A stretch of DNA of 64,000 bases from Caulobacteraceae bacterium (lineage in GTDB: Bacteria > Pseudomonadota > Alphaproteobacteria > Caulobacterales > Caulobacteraceae): NCBI GenBank assembly GCA_947475415.1, contig CANJLH010000003.1, forward strand, positions 62,001 to 126,000, given 5' to 3'. The notes below the pieces were generated by a model, which was given only the letters and a program-made list of their open reading frames with translations, did not search any database and was not told the origin of the DNA. The translations under genes and the position numbers were made by a program. The stretch's first letter is position 1, and the number at the start of each line of letters is the position of its first letter. Below, in pieces: positions 1-9,362 of this stretch.

Positions 1-627
1 CGAGAAGCGCGACAGAGCTGTCTGACCGTTTGGCCGCCGCGCGAGGCGGACCAACGCCTCCGCCGTGACCGTGGCGGCGTCGGCGACGAGCGCGGAGGAC
101 TCCGGGGCGGCTTCGGCTTCGAACTGGATCAACCGCCGGCCGGCGCGGCTTGCCCTGGCGCTGGCCTGCAGCAGGCGCTCCGCCAACGCCTGAGGGCTGA
201 GCGGCGTCAGGTGAAGGGCCGCCGCCGGACCGCCCAGCGAAGCCGCCATGCCGGCGGGAATGGCCTCCGTGAATACGGTGACGCCACCCAGGCGCGTGGC
301 CCGGACCATGGTCCGGCCGAGGTCGTTCTTGAAGATAACGTCGCCCCGCGGCGCCTGTTGCAAGGACAGCGACCAGATTTCCGGGCTGTTGTCGAATTTC
401 AGGAGCGGTTTCTTGTGGCTCCGGTCGAGGATGAAACTCTGTCCGTCCTCGGAAATATACCGCGACACCTTTGGCGCGTTCTGGGTGCGGCCATCGGCCG
501 GGCGCGTACCAAACAGGCCCTCGCGCAGGTTGTCGGGCGCCGCGACGGCGAACGTCGACAGACAAGCCGCCGCGAGGAAAGCCGCGCTCCGGATCACCTT
601 CAAGAACGCGGCTCTCTCACTCGCCAT
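1..627 (-). CDS. DUF4908-like exported protein (C-terminus cut by window edge)
   Basis: Translating the minus strand from the ATG at 627 gives 209 uninterrupted codons that run off the left edge. Residues 10-29 form a hydrophobic, Ala-rich signal-like segment. After it come a DNLREGLFGTRP stretch, then SRYISEDGQSFILD and a RATRLGGVTVFT segment. This pattern matches my memory of the DUF4908 family, found mainly in Caulobacteraceae. Function is unknown. It lies 55 bp downstream of phaB on the same strand, so it may be the third gene of the phaA-phaB transcript. A role in PHB metabolism is only a guess from position. The assignment is by eye, with no profile search. Confidence 0.6.
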   Translation of the reverse strand, partial: MASERAAFLKVIRSAAFLAAACLSTFAVAAPDNLREGLFGTRPADGRTQNAPKVSRYISEDGQSFILDRSHKKPLLKFDNSPEIWSLSLQQAPRGDVIFKNDLGRTMVRATRLGGVTVFTEAIPAGMAASLGGPAAALHLTPLSPQALAERLLQASARASRAGRRLIQFEAEAAPESSALVADAATVTAEALVRLARRPNGQTALSRFS

Positions 628-682
628 GACTCCGCTGGTGATGGCGTTGGACTGGGGCGGTTTTGGGACGTGGCCGCTGTCC

Positions 683-1408
683 CTACCCGGCCATGAACTG
701 CCCGCCGTTGAGCGTCAATGTCGAACCTGTGACATAGCCTGCCCGCTCACCGGCCAGGTAGGACACCATATCAGCAATTTCCTCGCCGCGGCCAAGCCGC
801 CCCACCGGAATCTGCGCGACAATCCCCTGCAGCACGGATTCGGGTACGGCATGCACCATGTCGGTGTCGATATAGCCCGGCGCGATACAATTCACCGTGA
901 CGCCCTTCTTGGCGTTTTCCAGCGCCAGCGCCTTGGTGAAACCGATCACCCCGGCCTTGGCGGCGGAATAGTTGGTCTGGCCGGCTTGGCCCTTCTGTCC
1001 GTTGATCGACGAAATGTTAATGATGCGTCCCCAGCCGCGTTCGCGCATGCCCTCTATCACCTGGCGGGTCATGTTGAACAGCGAGTCCATGTTGACTCGG
1101 ATCACCTCGGACCACTGCTCCCGTGACATCTTGTGGAAAGCGCCATCCCGGGTGATTCCGGCGTTATTGACCAGAATCTCAATGGGGCCGAGTTCTCGTG
1201 TGACGGCCTCCACGGCTCGCGCGCAATCGTCAAAGGCGCCCACATTGCCCTTGACCACCATTACGCCGAGTTCCCGGGCGCACTCCGACGCCGCCGCCTC
1301 GTTTCCGGAATAGCCGGCTGCGACTTTAAGTCCGTCAGAGGACAATCGCTCGCAGATCGCCCGGCCTATTCCTCGTGTTCCCCCGGTGACAAACGCGACT
1401 CTCGCCAT
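683..1408 (-). CDS. phaB: acetoacetyl-CoA reductase PhaB
   Basis: A 241-aa classical short-chain dehydrogenase that reduces acetoacetyl-CoA to (R)-3-hydroxybutyryl-CoA with NADPH, the second step of polyhydroxybutyrate synthesis. The cofactor motif TGGTRGIG is at residues 8-15, VNNAG at 80-84, and the catalytic Ser134, Tyr147 and Lys151 have the usual 13- and 4-residue spacing. The full-length similarity to PhaB (EQWSEVIRVNMDSLFNMTRQ) is higher than to FabG. A GGGAGG ribosome site sits 6 nt before the ATG. It follows the thiolase gene by 45 bp on the same strand, which supports PhaB over FabG. Confidence 0.93.
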   Translation of the reverse strand: MARVAFVTGGTRGIGRAICERLSSDGLKVAAGYSGNEAAASECARELGVMVVKGNVGAFDDCARAVEAVTRELGPIEILVNNAGITRDGAFHKMSREQWSEVIRVNMDSLFNMTRQVIEGMRERGWGRIINISSINGQKGQAGQTNYSAAKAGVIGFTKALALENAKKGVTVNCIAPGYIDTDMVHAVPESVLQGIVAQIPVGRLGRGEEIADMVSYLAGERAGYVTGSTLTLNGGQFMAG

Positions 1409-1453
1409 TTCTGGCCTCCCGTTGCTAGGATCGGCCGCCCCCGTGGATCGAGG

Positions 1454-2659
<1,206 letters not shown>

Positions 2660-2733
2660 CTATCGTGTCGGCGACGCCATTCGGCAAGCCCCGGTGGGCC
2701 GGCGAGACGTTGAATTAACTCCGAATTGCCATT

Positions 2734-2800
2734 CTGCTCGCAGGCGCGATACTGCAGCGCGCAATTATGCTGCGCCGCCCGCCCCCGGGACCGCTGCAAA
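2734..2800. promoter_or_regulatory. candidate PhaR operator region between phaA and phaR
   Basis: Just upstream of phaR there are several CTGC/GCAG elements: CTGCTCGCAG at 2734-2743 (half-sites 2 nt apart), CTGCAG at 2752-2757, TGCTGC at 2768-2773 and GCTGCA near 2793. Alphaproteobacterial PhaR proteins are known to bind TGC-rich inverted sites of the CTGC-N3/4-GCAG type and to control their own gene and PHB genes. The spacer here is shorter than that consensus. Binding is inferred. Confidence 0.5.
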
Positions 2801-2810
2801 AGGACCTTAG

Positions 2811-3434
2811 ATGAGCGACGCCAAGGACAAGTCCGGCTCCAGCGACGACAAGCGCGTCGTGATCAAGAAGTACGCGAACCGCCGCCTCTACAACACCGCT
2901 TCGAGTTCCTACGTCACGCTCGAGCACCTGTCGCAGATGGTGAAGGATGGCGTCGATTTCGTGGTCTATGACGCCAAGACCAACGAAGACATCACCCGCC
3001 AGGTGCTGACGCAGATCATCTTCGAGGAGGAAAGCCAGGGCCAGAGTCTGCTGCCGATCCAGTTCCTGCGGCAACTGATCGGATTCTACGGCAACTCCAT
3101 GCAGTCGGTTCTACCCAGCTTCCTGGAGCTTTCGCTCGCCAGCTTCACCCAGCAGCAGGAGCGCATGCGCAGCCAATTGGGCGCCTTGGCCCCCGCGGCT
3201 GGCGCGAGCCCCTTTGACGAACAGATTCGCCAGAACATCGCCCTGTTCGACCGCGCCATGAAGATGTTTTCTCCGTTCAGCTACGGGCGCGGCGGAGAGT
3301 CCAGGACGGAGACTGCGCCGGAACAGCCGCCCCCGGCCGCCACCGCGCCGCCCGCCAGCGACGACGCGCTGACGGACTTGCGCAAGCGGATGGAGGAGAT
3401 GCAGGCGCAGATCGAAAAGCTGGCGAAGCGCTGA
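2811..3434 (+). CDS. phaR: polyhydroxyalkanoate synthesis repressor PhaR
   Basis: A 207-aa regulator that senses PHB and represses phasin and PHB genes. The N-terminal DNA-binding domain is near residues 15-75, with the family signature VIKKYANRRLYNTASSSYVT and then EDITRQVLTQIIFEEE. It is followed by the PHB-accumulation regulatory segment (LLPIQFLRQLIGFYG and FLELSLASFTQQQ). The C-terminus is a Pro/Ala-rich linker followed by a short coiled-coil-like helix ending LAKR. An AAAGGA site precedes the ATG. It is divergent from phaA, with TGC-rich sites in the shared region. Confidence 0.95.
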   Translation: MSDAKDKSGSSDDKRVVIKKYANRRLYNTASSSYVTLEHLSQMVKDGVDFVVYDAKTNEDITRQVLTQIIFEEESQGQSLLPIQFLRQLIGFYGNSMQSVLPSFLELSLASFTQQQERMRSQLGALAPAAGASPFDEQIRQNIALFDRAMKMFSPFSYGRGGESRTETAPEQPPPAATAPPASDDALTDLRKRMEEMQAQIEKLAKR

Positions 3435-3477
3435 GGCAAGAGCGTTTCTTAACCAGCCTGCGCCAATATCGCCGGGC

Positions 3478-3828
3478 ATGACCGGTCCCATCGATCCCAT
3501 CGGCCGCGTAGGCCGGATCAATCGCGTGCGGCGCGTGAGCGGCGCGCGCGTGGAGGCGTCCGACGCCCCCCACCACAGCAGCAACCGCAATCTGCCCGTC
3601 CCGATCGTTGGCGCCGAAGAGGCCGACCCGCCTCCGCCGCCCGTCAGCCGCGCGCCCACCGCCGCTGTGTTCGCCGCGCAACTGCTTGGCCAGGACGGCC
3701 AGAAGCGCGGCCTGCGCGGCGGACCGGCAACCCTGGACACCGCCAAGGCGTCCTATGTGCGAACGGAATGGTCCGGACAGGCCGACCGACGTTCACGCAC
3801 CGGGCGCGCGACCAAAACAGAGATCTAG
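3478..3828 (+). CDS. conserved hypothetical protein, proline-rich
   Basis: A 116-aa soluble protein 43 bp downstream of phaR. It has no signal peptide or membrane segment. The N-terminal half is low-complexity (Arg, then a PPPPP run). The C-terminal half is more structured: TAAVFAAQLLGQDGQKRGLR followed by SYVRTEWSGQADRR and the end TKTEI. I recall similar C-terminal tails in small uncharacterised Caulobacteraceae proteins but cannot name a family. Codon use matches the neighbours, so it is probably a real gene. It could share the phaR transcript. Confidence 0.6.
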   Translation: MTGPIDPIGRVGRINRVRRVSGARVEASDAPHHSSNRNLPVPIVGAEEADPPPPPVSRAPTAAVFAAQLLGQDGQKRGLRGGPATLDTAKASYVRTEWSGQADRRSRTGRATKTEI

Positions 3829-3860
3829 CGGATATCGCCGAACGCCGTTGACCTTCCCTC

Positions 3861-3892
3861 CCGCTCATCCCCGCACAGGCGCGGATGAGCGG
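3861..3892. repeat. hairpin / REP-like palindrome between convergent genes
   Basis: A perfect 10-bp inverted repeat, CCGCTCATCC at 3861-3870 and GGATGAGCGG at 3883-3892. After one C/C mismatch there is an inner CGC/GCG stem around an ACAG loop. No T-run follows on either strand. It sits between the hypothetical gene ending at 3828 and the minus-strand gene ending at 3952, so it may end both transcripts or be a dispersed palindromic repeat. Confidence 0.55.
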
Positions 3893-3951
3893 ATTAGAGT
3901 TAGATTCAACCGCGGTTTGCATCAGGCCTGACACTTGAGCCCGGCGCAGTA

Positions 3952-4440
3952 TTACCACACATCAGGCGGGCGCGGCCCAAGCGTCTGGTTTCCGGAGATG
4001 CGCGGGCGGCAGGTCGCGACCCATTGTTGACATTTGCGGTGAGCCCTAGCCGCCGCTGGAGAAGAATCCTTCGGCTCAGCGCCTGCCTTACCACTACGGG
4101 CGCAATGGGCGGGCCCCCTCGTCACTGTCGTTCGAGCGCGGACGAGAAAGTCTGAGCGCTGCCGCTCGAGGATGTACATGCGGCACCCGCCTGTGCCGCA
4201 GACACCCGGTCCTGAGAGATAGACGATGGCCTCCGTTTGCCCGTCCCCATTCAGGTCAACCCATGACAGAGCATAGTCTAACGGGCCGTCCCCTCCTGTC
4301 GAAAGCAGCCAAGCCTTAACGGACGCCTCGGAGGCAGCCACCTCATTTGCAGGAACAGGATTGGCGCTCGCGCCCCCGACATGCGCCGCGCTGAGAGTGG
4401 CGAAGGCCAAAGCTACGGCCAGGGCGGAGCGTAGATACAT
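3952..4440 (-). CDS. hypothetical exported protein, possibly with altered C-terminus
   Basis: Starts at the ATG at 4440. It has a clear signal peptide (MYLRSALAVALAFATLSAAH, likely cleavage after GGASA near residue 26), then a segment containing DYALSWVDLNGDGQTEAIVY and CGTGGCRMYILER. That is the type seen in small secreted proteins with an FG-GAP/EF-like DLNGDG loop and a Cys pair. After TTVTRGP the sequence turns Arg/Lys/Ser-rich and no longer looks like the same domain, and neither of the other two frames restores it convincingly. This could be a frameshift, a degraded tail or true divergence. Function is unknown. Confidence 0.5.
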   Translation of the reverse strand: MYLRSALAVALAFATLSAAHVGGASANPVPANEVAASEASVKAWLLSTGGDGPLDYALSWVDLNGDGQTEAIVYLSGPGVCGTGGCRMYILERQRSDFLVRARTTVTRGPAHCARSGKAGAEPKDSSPAAARAHRKCQQWVATCRPRISGNQTLGPRPPDVW

Positions 4441-4590
4441 GGCTCCACCGTAACCGACTAGTGTCCCCTTTCCACCCTCCCGCGTCATTCAGCACGTCTG
4501 CTAACGAGCGGCGTGGCTGCGCCGCACCAGGCGGCGGAAATACGGCTCAGGCCGGCCGCCTAGTGTCAGATCCCACCCACCAGTCATCCA

Positions 4591-5220
4591 TCATCGCTGC
4601 GGTGGAATGAACGGCTGGACCACCGCACCGAAGGCATCCATCAATTCACATCGGTGGGCGGCTGCGGTCAGTTGTGGCCAGCGGCCTGGATCGTTCAGTT
4701 CCCCATGCGCCTCACCTAGGAAGCGCATTGCGCAGGTGACCGCGATGTCCGCATGACTCAGGCGATCACCAGACCAATAGGTTTGCGGCCGGCTCGCCCG
4801 GTCGGCCTCCAGCGCGTCCAGAACCGCCCGGATCTGTGACTCGCATCTTGCGATCCAAACCTCGGACGTCACCTGATGCAGGTTCCGCTCGTAGACGAGG
4901 CTGACCAACTTGTCGCAAAGGCCGGTCGCAAGCGCGCAGATGCGAAGCACAGCGCGGCGGTCGGGACCATGGCGGGCCACCAGCGCATTTCCCTCGCCGG
5001 CGAGTTCGTCGAGATAGTCCAAGATCGCCCCGCTCTCCACCAGGACCAGACCATCATCCGCAATGAACGTCGGAACTCGGCACAAGGGGTTTACCTGCGC
5101 CAATCGCTCGGCGTCGCTGAATGTCGACCAGGGGCGATGCTCGTAGGCCAAGCCGTAGATCTGGAGCGCCACGGCCACGCGGCGCACGAAGGGTGAATCG
5201 TACTGCCCGATCAGGATCAC
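4591..5220 (-). CDS. glutathione S-transferase family protein
   Basis: A 209-aa cytosolic GST. The thioredoxin-fold N-domain covers residues 1-80, with MILIGQYDSPFVRRVAVALQ, the cis-Pro loop (CRVPTFI) and the VESGAILDYLD glutathione-binding motif. The all-helical C-domain follows, with an SHADIAVTCAMRFL segment equivalent to the conserved GST N-capping region. It could conjugate glutathione or act as a reductase; the substrate cannot be read from sequence. It stands alone on the minus strand with no close partner. The ATG at 5220 gives the normal family start. Confidence 0.85.
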   Translation of the reverse strand: MILIGQYDSPFVRRVAVALQIYGLAYEHRPWSTFSDAERLAQVNPLCRVPTFIADDGLVLVESGAILDYLDELAGEGNALVARHGPDRRAVLRICALATGLCDKLVSLVYERNLHQVTSEVWIARCESQIRAVLDALEADRASRPQTYWSGDRLSHADIAVTCAMRFLGEAHGELNDPGRWPQLTAAAHRCELMDAFGAVVQPFIPPQR

Positions 5221-5420
5221 GGCCTATTCCCCAGATTGGCTGAAGGTGATTTCCGGGTCTACCCGCATTGGCGCCGCGCTCGCCACACAGTCGGCGCCTA
5301 TGACCAAGGCGGCGGGCGAAAACTGCCCACCAGACCCATTGGCGACCTGTTCATGCCCCGGCGTTCAGTGGCCCCGATCTTGCTTAACCGCCTGTGAACC
5401 ATAATTCGGCGGACCCCTGC

Positions 5421-5489
5421 ATGTTCCTGATCCTGACCCGTTGTCTGGAAGTCGCCGCCGTCGCACTGATTTTCACGGCCTTCACCTGA
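5421..5489 (+). CDS. possible 22-aa hydrophobic small ORF
   Basis: In the gap 5221-5492 a short plus-strand reading frame, MFLILTRCLEVAAVALIFTAFT, has one predicted membrane span. It has no good ribosome site and ends 4 bp before the convergent membrane-protein gene. It may be chance. The rest of this gap shows nothing I can name. Confidence 0.15.
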   Translation: MFLILTRCLEVAAVALIFTAFT

Positions 5490-5492
5490 ACC

Positions 5493-5921
5493 TCACCGCC
5501 CGTCGCCGGCGAAGTCGATGTCGCGGCGGGAAGAGACGATCGTGACGATGAAGCCGGCCAGAACGTCCAGCAGCACCATCAGGGTGAGCAGGAAGAACAC
5601 CGATGTGGCGAAGGCCGGCGCCAGCAGGAACTCCACCAGACAGATGATGAACAACAGCATCGACAGGGCGTGATTGACGATCGCGACCCCGTGGCTGGTG
5701 GTGGATTTGATCAGTTCAACGAACAGCACCACCAGCGACGCCGACAGCAGCAGATCGCCGGTAGAGACGGCCCAATCCACATGCGAGGTCATCCGCACGG
5801 TGAACAACTGCTGCGCCAGCCGCGCCTGGGCGTCTATCGCGCTGAAGCCCCCGTCCAGCGACAGGGCGAAGATATTGTAGGCCAATATCGGCAACAGCAG
5901 CAGCGGTATTGCGGCGAACAT
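5493..5921 (-). CDS. conserved four-helix membrane protein, unknown function
   Basis: A 142-aa protein with about four transmembrane helices: residues 1-20, 55-72, 80-103 and 108-130. It ends in a charged cytoplasmic tail (SSRRDIDFAGDGR). The second helix contains DLLLSASLVVLFVELIKST, a pattern I associate with uncharacterised alphaproteobacterial membrane proteins. A GGGGAG ribosome site lies 6 nt before the ATG. It is 77 bp downstream of the glycosyltransferase start on the same strand but faces away from the GST. No substrate or role can be given. Confidence 0.7.
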   Translation of the reverse strand: MFAAIPLLLLPILAYNIFALSLDGGFSAIDAQARLAQQLFTVRMTSHVDWAVSTGDLLLSASLVVLFVELIKSTTSHGVAIVNHALSMLLFIICLVEFLLAPAFATSVFFLLTLMVLLDVLAGFIVTIVSSRRDIDFAGDGR

Positions 5922-5998
5922 GGCGAACTCCCCCTCAGCCTCTCCTCCTGCATTCGTAAGGCTGAGCCGGTTTGCGCCTCACCGCAACCCGCCAGGAC

Positions 5999-6736
5999 TC
6001 ACCCCTCATCGACGCCGCCCGGGTCGCGACTTCGGGCGCGAAGCCACATGACGCCGGCGAGGTCGGACAATGCCGCCCAAAGGCGTCCGAGGTTGGTGTA
6101 CTTCGACCGCCCCGCGCTTCGGCTCCGGTGGCTCACAGGCAGGAAGGCGATCTCATAGCCTTCGCGCAGCATCATCGCCGGCAGATAACGGTGGATATGG
6201 TCGAAGTAGGGTAGGCGCAGAAACGCCTCGCGCCGAAAGGCCTTGAGACCGCATCCCGTGTCGGCGGCTCCGTCGTTCAGCAGGCGCCGGCGCACGCCGT
6301 TGGCGATCCTCGATGCGACCTTCTTGGCGCGGCTGTCCTGTCGCTTGACCCGCTCGCCGCCGACCATCGCAAGGACCGCGGGCCCGGCCGCGAGCAAATC
6401 TACAAGGCGCGGCGCGTCGGCGGGATCGTTCTGGCCGTCCCCGTCGAGGGTCACGATCACCGGAGCCCGGGCCGCCAGCACCCCGGAGCGAATCGCCCGG
6501 CTCTGTCCGGCGTTGCGCCGGTGAACCAAAACCCGCAACGCAGGGATCTGAGGCTGTAGCGCCGCCAGGACCGCCCGGGTCTTGTCCCGACTGGCGTCGT
6601 CCACGAAGATGATCTCAACTGCGCGTCCGGCGAAGGCCTCGGCGATTTCACGCGCCAAGGCCGGCGCGGCGGCGGCCTCATCAAAGACCGGGACGACTAC
6701 GGAAATGTCGGGCGTTGCGGCGGGCGACTTGGCCAT
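5999..6736 (-). CDS. family 2 glycosyltransferase (polyprenyl-phosphate sugar synthase type)
   Basis: A 245-aa GT-A glycosyltransferase like dolichyl/undecaprenyl-phosphate mannose synthases. It has the nucleotide-binding start (SVVVPVFDE), the IIFVDDASRDKT loop, NAGQSRAIRSG, and the metal-binding LDGDGQNDP motif. It has no C-terminal membrane helices, unlike ArnC. It probably loads a sugar onto undecaprenyl phosphate at the inner membrane. The divergent gene 57 bp away encodes a GT39 transferase that would use such a lipid-linked sugar, so the two probably form one envelope-glycosylation pathway. I use the ATG at 6736; a TTG two codons upstream is open. Confidence 0.85.
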   Translation of the reverse strand: MAKSPAATPDISVVVPVFDEAAAAPALAREIAEAFAGRAVEIIFVDDASRDKTRAVLAALQPQIPALRVLVHRRNAGQSRAIRSGVLAARAPVIVTLDGDGQNDPADAPRLVDLLAAGPAVLAMVGGERVKRQDSRAKKVASRIANGVRRRLLNDGAADTGCGLKAFRREAFLRLPYFDHIHRYLPAMMLREGYEIAFLPVSHRSRSAGRSKYTNLGRLWAALSDLAGVMWLRARSRDPGGVDEG

Positions 6737-6792
6737 AGCCAACCCATAGCTGAAAAGTCGGTCTGGGGAAGGTTCGTGCTATCTAGCGACTC

Positions 6793-8454
6793 ATGACCTT
6801 GGACGCCTTACTCGAGCGCTGGAGTCAGGGGTGGCGAGGTCCGGCCCTGGCCGCGATGATTGCGCTGTTCGCTGGCCTGCCGGGGCTCTTCGCCATGCCG
6901 GCGCTTGACCGGGACGAATCCCGCTTCGCCCAAGCCACCGCCCAGATGCTGGAATCCGGCGACTTCGTGGTGATCCGGTTCCAGGATGCTCCGCGGTTCA
7001 AGAAGCCTGTCGGGATCCACTGGCTGCAGGCGGCCAGCGTCGCGGCGGTGTCCAATCCCGCCGCCCGCGAGATCTGGGCCTACCGGATACCTTCCCTGCT
7101 GGGCGCCATGTTGGCCGCGGCGGCCTGCGCCTGGGGCGCCGCGGCCTTTTTTGGCGCCAGCGCGGCGACGCTCTCGGGAATGATCCTGGGGGCCAGCCAG
7201 CTCCTTTCAACCGAGGCTTTCATTGCCAAGACCGACGCCGTTCTGTGCGGCGCCACCACCCTGGCCATCGCGGCCCTGGCGAGGATCTACGCCGGTCGGG
7301 ACGGCCCGTGGCCGCCCAAGCGGACACAGCTGCTGTTCTGGGTGGGACTGTCCGTGGCCATATTGGTCAAGGGACCCGTGGCGCCTTTGGTCATCATCCT
7401 GACGCTCGCAGCGCTGTGCGCCTGGGACCGCCGGTGCGCCTGGTTGGGGCGACTGGGAACCGGCTGGGGCTTGATCATTGTGGCCGGCGTCTGCGGACCT
7501 TGGGCATGGGCCGCAACCGTGGCGACCGATGGGGTGTTCTGGAGCACCGCCATCGCCGGCGACCTGGCGCCGAAGCTCCTCGGCGGACAGGAGACCCATG
7601 GGGGCCCGCCCGGCTATCACGCCGCCCTGGCCCCATTGCTGGCGTTTCCCGCCACCCTGCTGATCCCCCCTGCCCTGGCGCTCGCCTGGCGCGGTCGCAA
7701 CGATGCTGGGGTGCGGTTCGCGATCTGCTGGCTGCTTCCAGCCTGGATTTTCTTCGAGCTTATGCCCACGAAGCTCGCCCACTACCCGCTGCCGCTCTAC
7801 CCGGCCCTCGCCTGGCTCGCGGCCGCGGCGCTCGAAGAACCCATCGGCGCAGGCGCCCGCTGGTGTGGGGCGGTTCTGTCGGCGCTTGCCGGCGCCGCAC
7901 TGGCCGGCGCCTGCATCTATCTGACCGCAACCTTCGGCGATCCCGGCGTCATGGTCGCCGCGACGCTGACGGCGGTGCTATTCGGGGGCGCGGGGATCGC
8001 CGGCGCCGTTCTGCTGGCGCGAAATCACGCCGGCCGCGGGTTCGCCCTTGCCCTCGGTCTAGGCGTGCTGGGCCACGCCGCCCTGACAGCATTGGTCGTC
8101 CCCAACCTGCATCCGTTATGGCTGTCCCACCGCGTCACCGAAGCCATGGCGGCAGCCAAGCTGCTGCCGCGTCAGGGCATGGCCTCGGCGCCGGTCGAAG
8201 TCGCCGGCTATGCCGAGCCCAGCCTCGTCTTCGCCCTGGGGACGCCGACCGGACTGGGCGGCGCCGCGGAGGCGGCGCAGGCCATCGCGGATGGCCGCCC
8301 CGCTGTGGTTGAAGGCCGCGAGCTTCCCGGTTTCAACGCCGCGCTCGCTTCGATGGGTGTCCAGACCCGGGAAGTCGGCGAGGTTCGAGGAGTCAACTAT
8401 TCCAACGGCGATGCGACCGCGCTAGGCATCTACGTACGCAAGGAGCCCCCATGA
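6793..8454 (+). CDS. ArnT-like family 39 glycosyltransferase, multi-pass membrane
   Basis: A 553-aa integral membrane protein of the GT39/PMT/ArnT group, which moves a sugar from undecaprenyl phosphate to lipid A or protein on the periplasmic side. The first periplasmic loop carries the family signature DRDESRFAQATAQMLESGDF followed by FKKPVGIHWLQ, equivalent to the ArnT DE acidic pair and the substrate loop. About ten Leu/Ala-rich helices follow, then a C-terminal soluble domain. It is divergent from the GT2 gene, and its last 4 nt overlap the start of the HMG-CoA lyase. The sugar and acceptor are unknown. Confidence 0.85.
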   Translation: MTLDALLERWSQGWRGPALAAMIALFAGLPGLFAMPALDRDESRFAQATAQMLESGDFVVIRFQDAPRFKKPVGIHWLQAASVAAVSNPAAREIWAYRIPSLLGAMLAAAACAWGAAAFFGASAATLSGMILGASQLLSTEAFIAKTDAVLCGATTLAIAALARIYAGRDGPWPPKRTQLLFWVGLSVAILVKGPVAPLVIILTLAALCAWDRRCAWLGRLGTGWGLIIVAGVCGPWAWAATVATDGVFWSTAIAGDLAPKLLGGQETHGGPPGYHAALAPLLAFPATLLIPPALALAWRGRNDAGVRFAICWLLPAWIFFELMPTKLAHYPLPLYPALAWLAAAALEEPIGAGARWCGAVLSALAGAALAGACIYLTATFGDPGVMVAATLTAVLFGGAGIAGAVLLARNHAGRGFALALGLGVLGHAALTALVVPNLHPLWLSHRVTEAMAAAKLLPRQGMASAPVEVAGYAEPSLVFALGTPTGLGGAAEAAQAIADGRPAVVEGRELPGFNAALASMGVQTREVGEVRGVNYSNGDATALGIYVRKEPP

Positions 8455-9359
8455 GCCGCCATATCGAGATCGTCGAGGTCGGACCTCGCGACGGCCTGCA
8501 GAACGAGAAATCTCTGTTGAGCGTCGAACAGAAGATCGAGTTCATCAACCGCCTGGAGGCGAACGGCGCACGGCGGATGGAGACGGTTTCCTTCGTCAAT
8601 CCCAAGCGCGTGCCGCAGATGGCCGGCGCAGAGGAGGTGATGGCGGGACTACCGGCGGACAAGGCGCGATCTCGAATCGGCCTGGTGCTCAACGAACGCG
8701 GCTGGGACCGTTGTGTCGCCACCGGCTGCGACGAAGCCAATGTGGTGGTCTGCGCAACCGATGGGTTCGGCATTCGCAACCAAGGCGCATCGGTCGATGA
8801 ACAGCTGGCGGCGTTGTCGGCGATCGCGGGCCGCAAGGCGGTCGAGGGCGGGCCGCCGATTTCGATGACCATCTCGGTGGCGTTCGGCTGTCCCTTTGAC
8901 GGTGAGGTGCCCGAGGAGCAGATCGTTCGCATCGTGCGCCACGCCGCCGACCTGAAAATCGACGAGATCGCCCTGGCTGACACCATCGGCGTCGCCGACC
9001 CCTGGACGGTCCGTCGGCGCGTCGAGGCGGCGAAGAAAGCAGCTGGATCTGTCAAACTGCGCATGCATTTCCACGACACCCGCAACACGGGCATCGCCAA
9101 CGCCTTTGCCAGCGTGGAGGCGGGCGTCGACATCCTGGATGCCAGCTGTGGCGGACTGGGCGGCTGTCCGTTCGCGCCTGACGCCACGGGCAACATTGGC
9201 ACCGAGGATCTGGTCTACATGCTGGAAAGAGCCGGCTATTCCACCGGCTACGACCTGGACGGCCTGATTGTCACCGCCCGTTGGGTCTCAGCCCTGCTCG
9301 GCAAACCACCGACCGCCGCCGTCAGTCGCGCCGGCGTATTCCCAGCCAAGGTCGCCTGA
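8451..9359 (+). CDS. mvaB: hydroxymethylglutaryl-CoA lyase
   Basis: A 302-aa TIM-barrel lyase cleaving 3-hydroxy-3-methylglutaryl-CoA to acetyl-CoA and acetoacetate, the last step of leucine breakdown. Motifs are EVGPRDGLQNE near residue 10, the metal ligands MHFHDTRNTG, and the active-site Cys loop GLGGCPFAPDATGN. It starts in an ATGA overlap with the glycosyltransferase gene, so it is translationally coupled although functionally unrelated. Its acetoacetate product could feed the PHB pathway after activation, which is only a metabolic remark. Confidence 0.93.
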   Translation: MSRHIEIVEVGPRDGLQNEKSLLSVEQKIEFINRLEANGARRMETVSFVNPKRVPQMAGAEEVMAGLPADKARSRIGLVLNERGWDRCVATGCDEANVVVCATDGFGIRNQGASVDEQLAALSAIAGRKAVEGGPPISMTISVAFGCPFDGEVPEEQIVRIVRHAADLKIDEIALADTIGVADPWTVRRRVEAAKKAAGSVKLRMHFHDTRNTGIANAFASVEAGVDILDASCGGLGGCPFAPDATGNIGTEDLVYMLERAGYSTGYDLDGLIVTARWVSALLGKPPTAAVSRAGVFPAKVA

Positions 9360-9362
9360 AGG

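Noticed and set aside
4591..5220. Possibility that the GST is a maleylacetoacetate isomerase linked to aromatic breakdown
   Set aside because: The expected SSCxxRV active-site start of that enzyme is absent, and no homogentisate genes are nearby.
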